64,000 bases of DNA, from contig CAVUAI010000062.1 in assembly GCA_963739385.1 (NCBI GenBank), forward strand, positions 248,001 to 312,000, given 5' to 3'. The position numbers and the translations under genes were made by a program. This document shows, piece after piece, positions 53,145-63,507 of this stretch (position 1 is its first letter; every line of letters begins with the position of its first letter). The notes beneath the pieces were generated by a model. The model was not told the DNA's origin and made no database searches. It worked only from the letters and a program-made list of their open reading frames with translations. The stretch comes from VAZQ01 sp963739385. GTDB lineage: Bacteria; Pseudomonadota; Alphaproteobacteria; Rhizobiales; Xanthobacteraceae.

Positions 53145-54631
53145 ATGATCCTGGGCTTCGGAGACCGAGCGCTCAGCGCGATCGCGTGCGCGCTGTTCGC
53201 GCTTTCAATGTCGTTCAACGATGCACACGCAGCGCCGCGCGCGGGCGAGCTCGGCCCCGAAGCGCCGATGGCGGAGCCGGCGGGCGGCTATGTCGGACGG
53301 CTCGAGGTCACGCCGGCGCGTGGCCCGGCCGGCACGCCCGTCGCGGTGACGGGCGACGGCTTCCCGGCCGGGCAGGAGTTCGATCTCGTCTGGCGCACGG
53401 TGCAAGGACGCTGGAAGGTCACGGTCGCCGAGTACCACGGCCGTGAATTCACGCCGGTCGGCTACCGCATCGCCCAGGTGAAAAGCGACGCGGCCGGCCG
53501 CATCGCGGCGAGCTTCATCGCCCCCGAAGACTTCGGCTTTTTGCATGACGTCGTCCTGCAGCAGGGCAACCGCCTGCTGACGCAGACGGCGTTTCATCTC
53601 GACATGACGGTGAAGCTCACCGGCGCCAGTGGCGGGACGCTCGGCACGCCGATCGCCATCGAGGTGCAGGGTATCGGCTGGCGTGAGCTCGAGGGCAGCT
53701 GGGTTCTGCTCTACGACAACAAGTTCACCGGCTTTATTTCCACGGTGACGACCGGCGGGACTGCCCGCTTCACCATTCCGGCCACCGGCCACGTGGGCAC
53801 CCACGTCATCGAGGTTCTGCACTCCGACTTCGGCTCGCCCTACCGCAATACGCAGCAGTCGCCGGTGCCGGATCGTCCGCAGTTCAGGCTTCTCTACACG
53901 ATCACGCCCGGCGCACCGGTTCTTCCGCCCCCACCCGAGCAGCAGGCGCAGACGCAGGTTCGCTCCTTGCCGGCGCAGGGCGATCTCATCGCGGCTCCGG
54001 CCTTCTCGGGCATCGAGCATCCGATCGTGGTGAGCGGCAGCGGCTTCACGGCGGGCAAGAGCTATGAGCTCAACTGGAACACCGTGGTCGGCAACCGGAT
54101 GACCGGCGCGGGATGGGAGGAGAAGGCGCGCGTCGTCGCGGAGGCAAAGGCGGACGCCGCCGGTCGCGCCGAATTTCGTTTCCAGGCGCCCGACGATCTC
54201 GGCGGCGTGCACAACCTCTGGGTCGATGTCGACGGGACGAAGAAACGCGGCGCCTACTGGATCGCCCCGACCGCGTTGCCGCTCGACGTCGTGCGCGGCC
54301 CGGTCGGGACGACGTTCCGGGTTCATCTCAAGGGCGTCGGCTGGTCGGAGACCGCCAACATCTACACGGTGGTCTACGACAACGCGATCAGCGGCTATGC
54401 CTGCGCCTTCAACAGCCAGGGCGATGTCGAGATCGTCATGCAGGCGACCGGCGAGCCGGGCTGGCATTTCATCGATCTCTATCCCGCGATCTACAAGGGC
54501 AAGGAAACAGGCCCAACAACTACCGCCTGCCCCAGCTCACCTATGCGGACGACCATCCGGGCGAGGACCTGCCGCGGTTTCGCTTCGCATTCGAGGTGAC
54601 CGGCGGCACGACGGTCGGCCTGGGCCGGTAG
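53145..54631 (+). CDS. Exported protein with repeated Ig/IPT-like domains (frameshifted near C-terminus)
   Basis: About 495 residues after repair. A signal peptide (ALSAIACALFALSMSFNDAHA) is followed by two related halves. RLEVTPARGPAGTPVAVTGDGFPAGQEFDLVWRTVQG near residue 50 and SGIEHPIVVSGSGFTAGKSYELNWNTVVG near 290 are matching strands of IPT/TIG-like domains. WVLLYDNKFTGFIST and YTVVYDNAISGYACA match likewise. Near 54505-54510 one extra base disrupts the end; the restored frame reads RPNNYRLPQLTYADDHPGEDLPRFRFAFEV to the stop at 54631. It is co-transcribed with the smaller exported gene. Likely a surface or periplasmic carbohydrate- or protein-binding protein (inference). Confidence 0.78.
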
Positions 54632-54870
54632 TTGGCGCGACGGCTGACGGCCCACCAAGGCCGGACTCCGTATTTCGTGATCCGCGGCCGCAGAGATGCA
54701 ACTAGTCCGATCAATCTGACTTTCCGTAGTTGGCCAAGTTGCAAGTTGACTCCGCGGGTGAGTTATTGTGGGGCGGCGTGGCATTTTGGAGATGGTGAAA
54801 CGCAACCAAGACACACGCTGGGGTTGAAAATGCCTTAAACGGCAGCGCGCGGTGATTGGCCTGACGGCGG

Positions 54871-55127
54871 TTATTTCGTGAACCTCGGCCGCGGCGGCGT
54901 GGGCGTCGGCGCCGCCGGCGGCTCAATCTCTCTCAGAGGACTCGGCAGCCAGCTCTGCCTTGAGCTGGGCGCGCAGCGCCTCGAGGTCGCGCCGTATGGA
55001 GCGCCATCTCGGCGCGGCAGTGGGCCAGGCCGGCCGAGTAGCTGCGGTCCTCAGGAACCTGGGCTTGGTCAACTTGGCCCCCTGAAGAGGTGCCGGCCGG
55101 GAGGAGGAGGAACGGCAGATAGCTCAT
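54871..55127 (-). pseudogene. Small hypothetical gene with two frameshifts
   Basis: The minus-strand ATG at 55127 gives MSYLPFLLLPAGTSSGGQVDQAQVPEDRSYSAGLAHCRAEMA. After about 55010 a second frame reads IRRDLEALRAQLKAELAAESSE, and after about 54915 a third reads EIEPPAAPTPTPPRPRFTK and stops at 54871. Joined, this makes a believable protein of about 85 residues with a helical middle and Pro-rich tail. It may be intact in the real genome if the indels are sequencing errors. The family is not recognised. Confidence 0.5.
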
Positions 55128-55476
55128 CCGGGCCTTACCTTCGCCTGTAGCTACCGTGCTGCCGTCGGCCGATACTGCTGCGATGTTGAAGCGAACGTCG
55201 AGGGGCGTGACGACGCGGTGAAAGCGGTACGAGCGCTTCTGCTTTCATGACTTCGCCCCTTGGAGCAGCCGCCGCCCCGCCTCGGTGAGACCGCAGGCGT
55301 CCTCCACGTGATTGATCGCCCGCCGCGGCGCGGCAGAGGCGGAGGATTGGGGGCAAAGAGCGATGACGGGCTGCATTCCACAATAGATCAGAGCCCTATG
55401 GATCAGAACTGTGGGCGGTCAGCGTTTTCCGGTCGGGGTCGGCTCGATGGCTAAAAGAATGGGGGACAGGGGCCCC
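55128..55476. other. Region of fragmentary frames
   Basis: No intact gene. On the minus strand a fragment INHVEDACGLTEAGRRLLQGAKS ends near 55246 in a TGA that overlaps an ATG (MKAEALVPLS...), as in a small operon leading into the gene at 55127. Both fragments look broken by indels. Confidence 0.35.
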
Positions 55477-57077
55477 TCAGGCAGCCATTTGCCGAGTTTC
55501 CGACACCATTACCGTTTGCTCGGCCACCCATTTCATCAGCGAGATTTCATGAAGTGGGCGCTTCTGGACCATGGCCAATGCTGCTGCATAAAATTCCTGC
55601 CACCTTTCGTCACTTCCGGCCTGATATAGAATGTACGCGGCCCATGCTGCTTCCTGGGTCCACCATTCGCGTCGCGGTTCGAGCACCTTCTCGATAATGA
55701 GCGCCTCGCGCTTCTTGCGCGTAGCGCGATTGCCGGTCAGCGCAGCATCGACCTCGTCGCCAACTTCGAACCAACTGTCCATGAATTCGTAGTCATCCAC
55801 GAGGTCAAAATCTTTCGCCAACAGATCTTCGAACGCGCTGTGGCTTATCGCACGACCATCCTGGATCGTGTCGAGTAGTGACGTCGCACTCATTAACTCA
55901 GGCTGTACCGAAGAGACCCCTATGGCTTCAACGAATTGCAGCAGTCCGAATGGCGCCGTCGATCCGGTCTGGTGCCCGACCGCCAAAAAATGGCCGACCA
56001 CATTTCGGATAAAGTCTGCAGGGATCATGAACTGATCCATGAGGCTCGCTTCGAAAAATGATTGTTCAATCTCCTTTGTCTTCATTCCTTTCCGGGCCCA
56101 TGCATCGCGCACACCAATGCCGTGCTTGAGCACGAGGCTGCCGAGCACATGCTGTCGCTTGCTGCGACAATGCGCGAGAACACCAATCGCGCCAGAGCCA
56201 TCGACGCCGGTGCACGCGAGCTGGCGGACTTCAACATCATCCCATTGAGCGGGCGGCACGCCCTTCCTGCGTGCTGTGGCAATGGCAGCGTCAAGCGCGG
56301 CGCGGCTATCTCCGGGAGCCAATTGCGCATCGCAATCATGCGGCGCAGCATGGTCGGCGTGACATTGCCCTTGCGCGCGGCGTCCTGGAGGGCACTTGCC
56401 AAGGCCTGCCGAACAGACGGCGCCGGGTCCAAAAGCCAACCGACAGAAGCCTCAACGGCAGTGGCCTCGCCGGAAAACAGGAGTGCCGTCCCCATGACGG
56501 CGCGGTGCTCACCCGGCATACCTTCCGAACTCTCCGCCAGCAACGAATGGAGCACGAACGGGTCGTCGTCGGCTTGTTTCACGAGATCGGCGACAAAGCC
56601 AAACATATCAGCGAGTTCAGCAGGATTGGAATCGTCAGCGCTCGCCTCGCCAGCCTCTTCGAGCAGGTGCTCGACAACACCGCGCAAATCTTCGCCAAGA
56701 TCGAGCTTGGCAGCACCAAAACATTGAACAAGAAATAGCAGGGTGAACGGATCACAAGCCTTGGCTTTGCTCACGCTTACCAACCGCTTGCGAACGCTTT
56801 CTGCGAGTTCCGACGCAGTCCTATAGCCAGACTCAATATCGAAGCGCAGAGCCTCCAAAGATTGGCCAAACAGAAAACCGAACGAATCGACCAAGGACTT
56901 GTTGGATTGCTCCTGCGTGGCCTCCTCCAACGTGAGGTCAAGCAGCTCGATCGCAGAGTTCTGATAATCTGAGAGCGCCTCAACAGCCTGTTGCGCATTC
57001 TTAGACACGCGGCCGCTTGCAATATCCTTCTGCGCTAATCGCGCCAGTCGGATAAGTTCCGTTTTCGTCGCTTTCAT
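55477..57077 (-). CDS. Large hypothetical helical protein (frameshifted)
   Basis: The ATG at 57077 starts MKATKTELIRLARLAQKDIASGRVSKNAQQAVEALSDYQ. The first half is all-helical with repeats such as LLDPAPSVRQALASALQDAARKG, resembling HEAT-type repeats. At 56308-56316 the frame shifts and continues DSRAALDAAIATARRKGVPPAQWDDVEVRQLACTGVDGSGAIGVLAHC, ending with WVAEQTVMVSETRQMAA at 55477. The product would be about 533 residues, cytosolic. No enzyme motif is seen; family not recognised. Its base composition is less GC-rich than the neighbours, hinting at acquisition from outside. Confidence 0.7.
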
Positions 57078-57961
57078 GTCGGCAGCTCCAACGAATCATG
57101 TGCCTGTTGGGCGAGTGGTGGTATTGGTAGCTCAGGATCGTAGGCCCAATCAACGCGAGGAGCTCATAGAGATTTGGATAAGTGCTGAATGTTGCGGCGA
57201 CACTAGTTGCCTGTGATGAACGAGAGCCGGCGATGCTCGATCTTGTTCCACTTGCTGGTGACGACGATACGAATGGCCTTCCTGCCTGGCATCAAGCATG
57301 GCATTTGCCATCGCTCACCTCCAACGATCAGCTCATGCCAGGCTGTATCGCAGGCGAATCTCGCGGTGGCGAAGTGGGGGGCTCATGCCGGTTAACTTGG
57401 ATCGGCAGAAAATCGCGGCCATTCGTGATCTCCGCGATGCAGTTCGATGAAACAACGCCCGCGCGACGATGCCTCCGCAATCCTGGCACGGGGTCCGAGC
57501 CGCGTATCCCCAATGCCGCAGCTGAAACGCGAATAGTCTATGGTGGCCGGTTCGGCCCGGCTCAGGACAGTTTATCACGAGATCTCAGATACATGGCTGG
57601 CGCAAGGATTCCCGAGTTCGAGTCTTAAATGCTCAGCCAGCCAGTCCCGTCTCTGCGGGGGCATGTCAAGCTCGCAAAAATATGCGCAACATTCCGGCGA
57701 GTTGCCGACAAGTTGGCGAGTTTCTGAGGCGCTGTTTTCTCGATTTTGAGCCACGTTCGAGCAATTTCGTGTGCCAGTCTCTGGTCGCCAACAATATCCG
57801 TGTTCTGACAACGAAGACTGGATTTGAACTCGCGTGACACCGGTTCGACTTTTATAGCGCGCGCGCCCAGCAACGGTCGCAACGCGGGCTCGGGTCCAAT
57901 GCGGTCAGGCTGACGCGCGAGGGTCAAAGTCGGTTGTCAGAGAGGACGACATTCAAAGCCG
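57078..57961. other. Long region without a supported gene
   Basis: An 884-nt stretch, lower in GC than the rest. The longest frames (plus strand 57182-57628 and minus strand 57625-57927) have no signal peptide, no family motif and no convincing ribosome-binding site. It is followed by gene remnants at 57962-58451, so it may be decayed or transferred DNA. Confidence 0.4.
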
Positions 57962-58150
57962 CTCATGCTGGTCGCCGGCGACGATGCTGGCAGGAAGCGG
58001 AGGTGATGAATTTCGTCGGTAAGCTTGGTTTCGAGGCAGTTGATGCCGGCCACGCGCCTGCTGGAGCCGTTCGCCATGGTCTGGATCGACCAAGCGATGA
58101 AGCGCGACCGCGGGCGGGACTTCGCCTTCGCGCTGGTGAACATGAGGTGA
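57962..58150 (+). pseudogene. C-terminal fragment of an F420-/NADP-dependent oxidoreductase
   Basis: Three short frames in succession read PLMLVAGDDAGRK, AEVMNFVGKLGFEAVDAG and TRLLEPFAMVWIDQAMKRDRGRDFAFALVNMR with a stop at 58150. Together they match the C-terminal region of the NADP oxidoreductase, coenzyme F420-dependent (dinucleotide-binding) family. The N-terminal Rossmann part is absent upstream and at least two frameshifts are needed. This is a true remnant rather than a single indel. Confidence 0.6.
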
Positions 58151-58253
58151 TGACATGCGTTTTTTTAGTTCCGCCGCTAGGATTTGTTCTATCTTTAGCG
58201 CGGCGGCTGGGGGTTATGGGCCGGATCGGTATCGTATTTGAACATCTTCGCGA

Positions 58254-58451
58254 CTACTGGCCGCCGACCTTTTCGATCGCCTCCGCCGCCGAATGGATCG
58301 TGCCTTCGAGCTTGGGATGCGGGGTCTCTGTCTTGGCCGCGATCGCGATATTGGCGCCGTCGCGAGCGGTGCGCAGCGCGATCGCGAGCCCGATGCCGCG
58401 TGAAGCGCCGGTGATGAAAAGGGTCTTGCCTTTGAGCGACATTGACATCAC
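58254..58451 (-). pseudogene. SDR (HSDL2-like) N-terminal fragment
   Basis: The minus-strand frame gives MSLKGKTLFITGASRGIGLAIALR, a complete short-chain dehydrogenase cofactor motif, then ANIAIAAKTETPHPKLEGTIHSAAEAIEKVGGQ. It stops at 58254 after 65 residues; the rest of the roughly 270-residue enzyme is missing. The start overlaps the stop of the upstream enoyl-CoA hydratase gene by 4 nt, so it was once the second gene of that operon. The deletion joins it to another gene fragment (57962-58150). Confidence 0.75.
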
Positions 58452-59202
58452 CGCCTGCGTGCAAAGAATGCTTCGAACGCCGCCTTCGCCTCCGGCGAAT
58501 GCAGGCGCTCACCGAAGATTTTGGCTTCCTGATCAATGCGCGCCAGCAATTCGTCGGTCGCTCCGCGCGTGAGAGCGCGCGAAAGCGCGACCGCGCCGGC
58601 GGGGAGCGCCGCGATCTCACGCGCCGCCTTCAAGCCTTCCGCATCGACGTCCTCGGGCGCGACTACGATGTTAGCGATGCCAAACTCCTTGGCGAGCGTC
58701 GCGTTAAGTGGGTGCCCCATAATAGAAACTCGAACGCGCGGCGCTGGCCCATCAGGCGCGGCGCCAGCAGGCTCGAGGCCGCTTCCGGGATCAGGCCGAG
58801 GCTGACGAACGGCGTTGAAAAGCGTGCGTCCGAGCCCGCGACGACGAAATCGCAGTGAAACAGCATGGTGGTGCCGACGCCGACCGCAACCCCGCTCACG
58901 GCCGCGACCATCGGCTTGTTGCAGCGAACGAGCGCGGGCAGGAAGCGTAGCGCGGGGCGATTGAGGCCGTCTCTGCTTTCCGCGGCCTTGAGAAAATCCA
59001 CCAGATCGTTGCCGGCCGAGAACGCCCCGGGCACGCCCGCGATCAGCACGCAACGGACGGAATTGTCCGCGTTCGCGCCCTCGAGCGCAGCGGTCATCGT
59101 CTCGTACATGGCGAGCGTGAGCGCGTTCTTCTTGTCGGGCCGGTTCATCCGGATGGTGCGGATGCCGTCGGCGTCGGTGACGATCACATGCTCGGTCATC
59201 AA
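58448..59202 (-). CDS. Enoyl-CoA hydratase/isomerase family protein (frameshifted)
   Basis: The ATG at 59202 (or 59199) starts a crotonase-fold protein. The landmarks are RMNRPDKKNALTLAMYETM, the oxyanion segments GAFSAGNDLVDF and VAVGVGTTMLFHCD, and FVSLGLIPEAASSLLAPRLMG. In a GGGG run at about 58713-58718 the frame shifts and then continues HPLNATLAKEFGIANIVVAPEDVDAEGLKAAREIAALP to FEAFFARRR at 58448. Restoring one G gives a normal 250-residue enzyme. It was coupled to the truncated SDR gene. Homopolymer location points to a sequencing indel. Confidence 0.82.
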
Positions 59203-59772
59203 CTCTATCCGATCTCTATATTGACCGCGACCGGATCGGCGCGCTCGATCACGGTCGTGGTTAGCCGGTGCCGCGTTGGCGAGATGGGCGGTAAAGAAGC
59301 GCGAGGTCGCACCGCGGCACTATCACCGCAACTTTATCATGCCTGCGCGTTTTTGGGTCTCGATCGCTTCAAGTGCCCTTCAGCGGATCGGCAGCATTCG
59401 CTCTCATGCCCTCGTCGGCAGACTTATCACCAAAATATCAGAGTTTAGGTTTCGGACCCCTTCGAGTACACCGCAGGGGCATCCGGTCAATTCCGTCGTG
59501 GCCAACCCGACGATCTATTCCACCTTCTCCTACATGACCGTCGAGCTCGAGGGCATCTTCCTCAATGCGACTGAAAAGCTCGCCGATGCATGGCAACCTC
59601 TCTGTGAGAGCCTCGAGCTCTCTGCTTCGAATTTTCAGATAATTGAGCCCTGTCGACGCACACGAAGTCGGCTTCCCTGGATAGCGGATTTCTTGGGCAG
59701 AAACGTGGATGTCCCTTCGTGCCAGGAGCAGCCGTCGACTGCCACGGTCGGGATTGATATGTTCGGCGCTCG
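59203..59772. other. Intergenic region without a supported gene
   Basis: Only overlapping chance frames are seen on both strands. It lies between the divergent enoyl-CoA hydratase and metallo-beta-lactamase-fold genes and should carry both promoters. Confidence 0.4.
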
Positions 59773-60678
59773 ATGTCAGCGCAATCCCAATGGACATTTG
59801 GCGAATCGACGCTGCGCCGCATCGTCGAGTATGAAGGCCCGATCTTGTCGCCGTTCGAGATTTTTGGCGACTGCACGCAAGCGCATCTCGATCAGAACCG
59901 TGGTTGGCTCGTGCCGCGTTTTCAGGACGCGACGAGCGGAATCCTGATCATTACCATCCAAAGTTTCTTGATCCGGCGGAACGGCCTTACCGTCCTGGTG
60001 GATGCCTGCGGCGGCAACGACAAGGAGCGCGCACGCCCTCACTTTCACCGCCGCAGCTGGCCGTGGCTCGAAACGTTGCGGTCCGCGGGTGTCGCGCCCG
60101 AGGACATCGACGTGGTCTTGTGCACGCACCTGCATGTCGACCATGTGGGCTGGAACACGCGGCTCGAAAACGGCCGTTGGGTGCCGACCTTTCCCAATGC
60201 GCGCTACCTGATTGCACAACGTGAATGGGATTATTGGCGCGCGGCCGGACCTGCGGCGCTCGCGCGGACCGGCGACTACATCACCGATAGCGTTTTGCCA
60301 ATCTTCAAGTCCGGACAGGCGGACCTGATCGGCGACGAGCACATGCTGGCGAGCGACATCGCATTGGAGGCGGCGCCGGGCCACACGCCCGGGCTCACGC
60401 TTGTGCGGCTCGGCGGCGGGCGACACGAAGCGATCGTGTGTTCCGACCTGATGCATCACCCGCTGCAAGTACGCTATCCGACATGGAGCACGCGCTTTTG
60501 CGTGGATCCCGATCAGGCGCGACTGACGCGTCTTGAGTTCTTCAAGAAGCACGCTGACAGCGGGCGGCTTGTCTTTCCTACGCATTTTCCTACGCCCACC
60601 GGCGGCACGATTGCGCGCGATGGAGCGGACTATCATTTCGTATTCGATGGCGAGGTTCGCTCCGCTATTCTGCCGTAG
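59773..60678 (+). CDS. Metallo-beta-lactamase-fold hydrolase
   Basis: A 301-residue protein. The zinc-binding signature THLHVDHVGWN is near residue 118, followed by AAPGHTPGLTL near 198, CSDLMHHPLQ near 223 (the bridging Asp) and the final His in VFPTHFPTP near 272. LVDACGGNDKERARPHF is typical of the group that includes N-acyl homoserine lactonases and other lactone or ester hydrolases. No signal peptide is seen. The substrate is not determined; the following ABC operon is 217 nt downstream in the same direction. Confidence 0.87.
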   Translation: MSAQSQWTFGESTLRRIVEYEGPILSPFEIFGDCTQAHLDQNRGWLVPRFQDATSGILIITIQSFLIRRNGLTVLVDACGGNDKERARPHFHRRSWPWLETLRSAGVAPEDIDVVLCTHLHVDHVGWNTRLENGRWVPTFPNARYLIAQREWDYWRAAGPAALARTGDYITDSVLPIFKSGQADLIGDEHMLASDIALEAAPGHTPGLTLVRLGGGRHEAIVCSDLMHHPLQVRYPTWSTRFCVDPDQARLTRLEFFKKHADSGRLVFPTHFPTPTGGTIARDGADYHFVFDGEVRSAILP

Positions 60679-60895
60679 AAGGATTCGAACCTCAAAAATG
60701 TCATCAGACATTCCCCGTCCCACGACGAGCCATGCTCGGCTCCAACCAATGGAGCAGAGCGCGGACTTTGCAGGGGTCGGGAAGCTCTTTATCCTCTATA
60801 TCAGGTCGAGGTTCATCGGGAGGACCGGCCTATTGCGCCAGCGGGAAAGCACGCACTGAACGGCGTGATAGCAGGAGCAAAAGGTCGACATCGGT

Positions 60896-61685
60896 ATGGT
60901 AACCGACCCGATCATCACATTTGAGAATGTCGGCGTCGCTTTTGGCGAAGAGCAGATTTACGACCAGCTGAGCTTCGACGTCCGCCGCGGCGAGTTCGTC
61001 TGCATCCTTGGCCCTTCGGGTTGCGGCAAGTCCACCTTGTTGCGGATGATCGGCGGCCTGCTCGACGATGAACATCGGGCGCGTCACCGTCGATGGGCGC
61101 GACGCCACAGCGACGCCTGGCCGGAAATCGCGTTCGTGTTCCAGTCGCCGCGGCTGGTTCCCTGGCGCACCGCGCTCGACAACGTGCTGCTCGGCATCGG
61201 AGCTGCGGTTTCGGCGCGGGCGACAAGGAGCGGCGCCGGGCGCGCGCAACCGAGCTGCTGACGCCTGGTCGGGCCTCGCCGGCGACACGCGCAAATATCC
61301 GTCCATGCTCTCGGGCGGCGAGCGCCAGCGGGTCGCGATCGCGCGCGCGCTCGCGGTCGATCCCAAGATCGTGCTGATGGACGAGCCGTTCTCGGCGCTC
61401 GACCCCAACATGCGCTCGCGCATGCGGGTCGAAATGGAGCGGATCTGGCTCGAGACCGGCAAGACCGTGGTGTTCGTCACCCACGACATCGACGAGTCGC
61501 TGCAATTGGCCGACCGCACGTCGTGCTGTCGAACAAGCCGACCCGCGTCCTCGAAATCATCGAGTTGCAGACGCCGCGGCCACGCGCGCTGGGCGATCGC
61601 GGTCTCGACACACACCGCCAGAAATTGGTTAAGCTGTTCCGCTCGCTCGAGCAGCCGGCCGTCACAAAAGGAGATCGTCGCATGA
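60896..61685 (+). pseudogene. NitT/TauT-type ABC transporter ATPase (multiple frameshifts)
   Basis: ATG 60896 begins ITFENVGVAFGEEQIYDQLSF, with Walker A GPSGCGKST at residues 39-47. Then fragments in different frames follow: NIGRVTVDGRDATATP, PEIAFVFQSPRLVPWRTALDNVLLGI (Q-loop), LSGGERQRVAIARALAVDPKIVLMDEPFSALDP (signature, Walker B) and VFVTHDIDESLQLADRT, then LSNKPTRVLEIIELQTPRP. The last frame ends KEIVA and overlaps the next start in ATGA. At least five frame changes are needed. All catalytic motifs survive, so sequencing error is as likely as decay. Confidence 0.8.
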
Positions 61686-62677
61686 TCAAACGTCGCACTG
61701 TCCTCAAGCTCATGGCCGCCCCGGCCGCTGATGACCGTGGCCCGTCCTGGCTTCGCCCAGCAAGGAAAAGGTCACCTACGCCTATCTGCTCGATCCGGCC
61801 TATGACGCCGTCACCTGGGCGATGAGCAACGGCAAGATCAGCTCCGACTGATCACGGTCGAGGCGCGCGGGCTCGCGATCCCGCAGCTGATCCAGGCCAC
61901 CTCGGCCAAGCAGTACGACGTGATCATGACCGCCGTGATCGCGATCCCGCCGGCGGCGGCGCGCGGCCTCGAGCTGAAGGTGCTGTCGAACGGCGCTGCA
62001 GCAGTCGCCGGCCGGCGAAGGCGCCGGCATCTGGGTCAAGAGCGATTCGCCGTTCAAGAACCCAAAGGAGCTCAAGGGCAAGTCGCTCGGCTCCTATGCG
62101 CTGCGCTCGACCGGCTACACCCAGGTGCGTCTGGCGCTCATCAAGAAGTACGGGCTCAATGCCGCGCTCGAAGGCGGCGATCTCAAGCAGGTTGAGATCC
62201 AGGCGCCGAACCTGCCCGGCGCGCTGGCGGCCGGCCAGATCGACGCCGCGACGCTGATCCACAGCCAGGCCTATCGCGCCCTGAAATCCGGCGAGTTCCG
62301 CCCGATCGCCGAGACGGGACGCGACAACATCGAGGCCTTCGGCATGCGCTTCATCAGCGCGCTCAACGTGTCATATCCGGAACGGCTGGCGCAGCGGCCC
62401 GGAGGCTTTCAAGGAATTCAACCGCATGTTCCGCGACTCCGTGCGCTACGCGCTTGCGCACCGCGACGAGGTGTTCGGCGCGGTCGGCAAGCAGACCAAC
62501 CTGCCGCCGGACTTCTTCAACTGGTGGTTCGAGAAGAGCTCCGACGTGCCCGGCACGTTCGAGGAAAGCCACGCCCAGATCATCAATAAGTTCTACGAGC
62601 TGTCGAAAGAGATCGGGATGATCCAGAGCTATCCCGACATCCGCACCGTCGTCTGGGAGCACGCGCTGCGCGGCTGA
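61682..62677 (+). pseudogene. NitT/TauT-type ABC substrate-binding protein (multiple frameshifts)
   Basis: The ATG at 61682 has AAAGGAGATC upstream. The leader is MIKRRTVLKLMAAPAA, continuing in another frame to MTVARPGFAQQ, a Tat-like signal. The binding domain reads KVTYAYLLDPAYDAVTWAMSNGKI, ITVEARGLAIPQLIQATSAKQYDVIMTA, GIWVKSDSPFKNPKELKGKSLGSY and, in the intact last part, SSDVPGTFEESHAQIINKFYELSKEIGMIQSYPD. About four frame changes (near 61725, 61850, 62000 and 62395) are needed. The stop overlaps the permease start by 1 nt. Confidence 0.8.
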
Positions 62678-63472
62678 TGGTCGAGACCGCCATCGCGCTC
62701 GCCCCATCTTCGCGTCCGCGCGGCCTATTCGCTCGCAGACTTGCCGCGCATCTGTTCACGCTGCTGTTCCTCGCCGCCTGGCAAGCGGCGGCGTTGGTCG
62801 CGCCGTCTTATCTGCTGCCAGGTCCTGTCCAGGTCGCGCAGCGGCTCTGGTCGTTCGTCACGAGCGGCGCGATCTTGGCCATCTCGGCGCGTCGCTCTAC
62901 CACGTGGCCGCGGCGATCGCGATTTCGTTCGTCATCGGCTCACTGCTCGCGTTGATCCCGTATTACGTGCCGGTGCTGCGGTTCGCGATCGAGCGCCGCA
63001 TCGGTCCGTTCCTGAATTCGTTCTCGGCCATCGGCTGGACGTTGCTGTCGATCATGTGGTTCGGGGTTTCGCCGCTGACCGTGATCTTTGCGATCAGCGC
63101 CGTGCTGGTGCCGTTCGCGCTGGTCAACATGTCGGCAGGCCTCGCCAATCTCGATGCCGAGATCCTCGAAATGGCGGGGAGCTTCACGCGCCGGCGGTGG
63201 CGGATGTTCGCGCTGGTGATCGTGCCGTCGCTCTATCCGTTTATCTTTGCCACGCTGCGCATCATGTTCGGGGTGGCCTGGAAGGTGACGCTGACGGCCG
63301 AGCTGTTCGGCGGCAACAGCGGGCTCGGCTACATGATCAACCTGTCGCGGCAGGAGTTCGACACGGCGACGATCTTCGCGGCCATCATCTCATCATCGCC
63401 TTCGTGCACAGCATGGACCAGTACATGCTTGGCCCGCTGCAAGCGAGCGTGTCGCGTCACTATGCGGGCTGA
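62677..63472 (+). CDS. NitT/TauT-type ABC transporter permease 1 (two frameshifts)
   Basis: ATG 62677 starts MVETAIALAPSS and the first membrane span LFTLLFLAAWQAAALVAPSYLLPGP. After about 62885 the next frame has HVAAAIAISFVIGSLLALIPYY, then FNSFSAIGWTLLSIMWFG-type spans. The coupling EAA loop (ILEMAGSFTRRRWRMFALVIVPSLYP) follows, then FGGNSGLGYMINLSRQEFDTATIFA. A last shift near 63385 leads to HLIIAFVHSMDQYMLGPLQ and the stop at 63472. It has the SsuC/TauC permease layout, inner membrane. Confidence 0.82.
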
Positions 63473-63507
63473 GCGAACATCATGTCACGTCGGCGGTCGC
63501 CGGGCGC

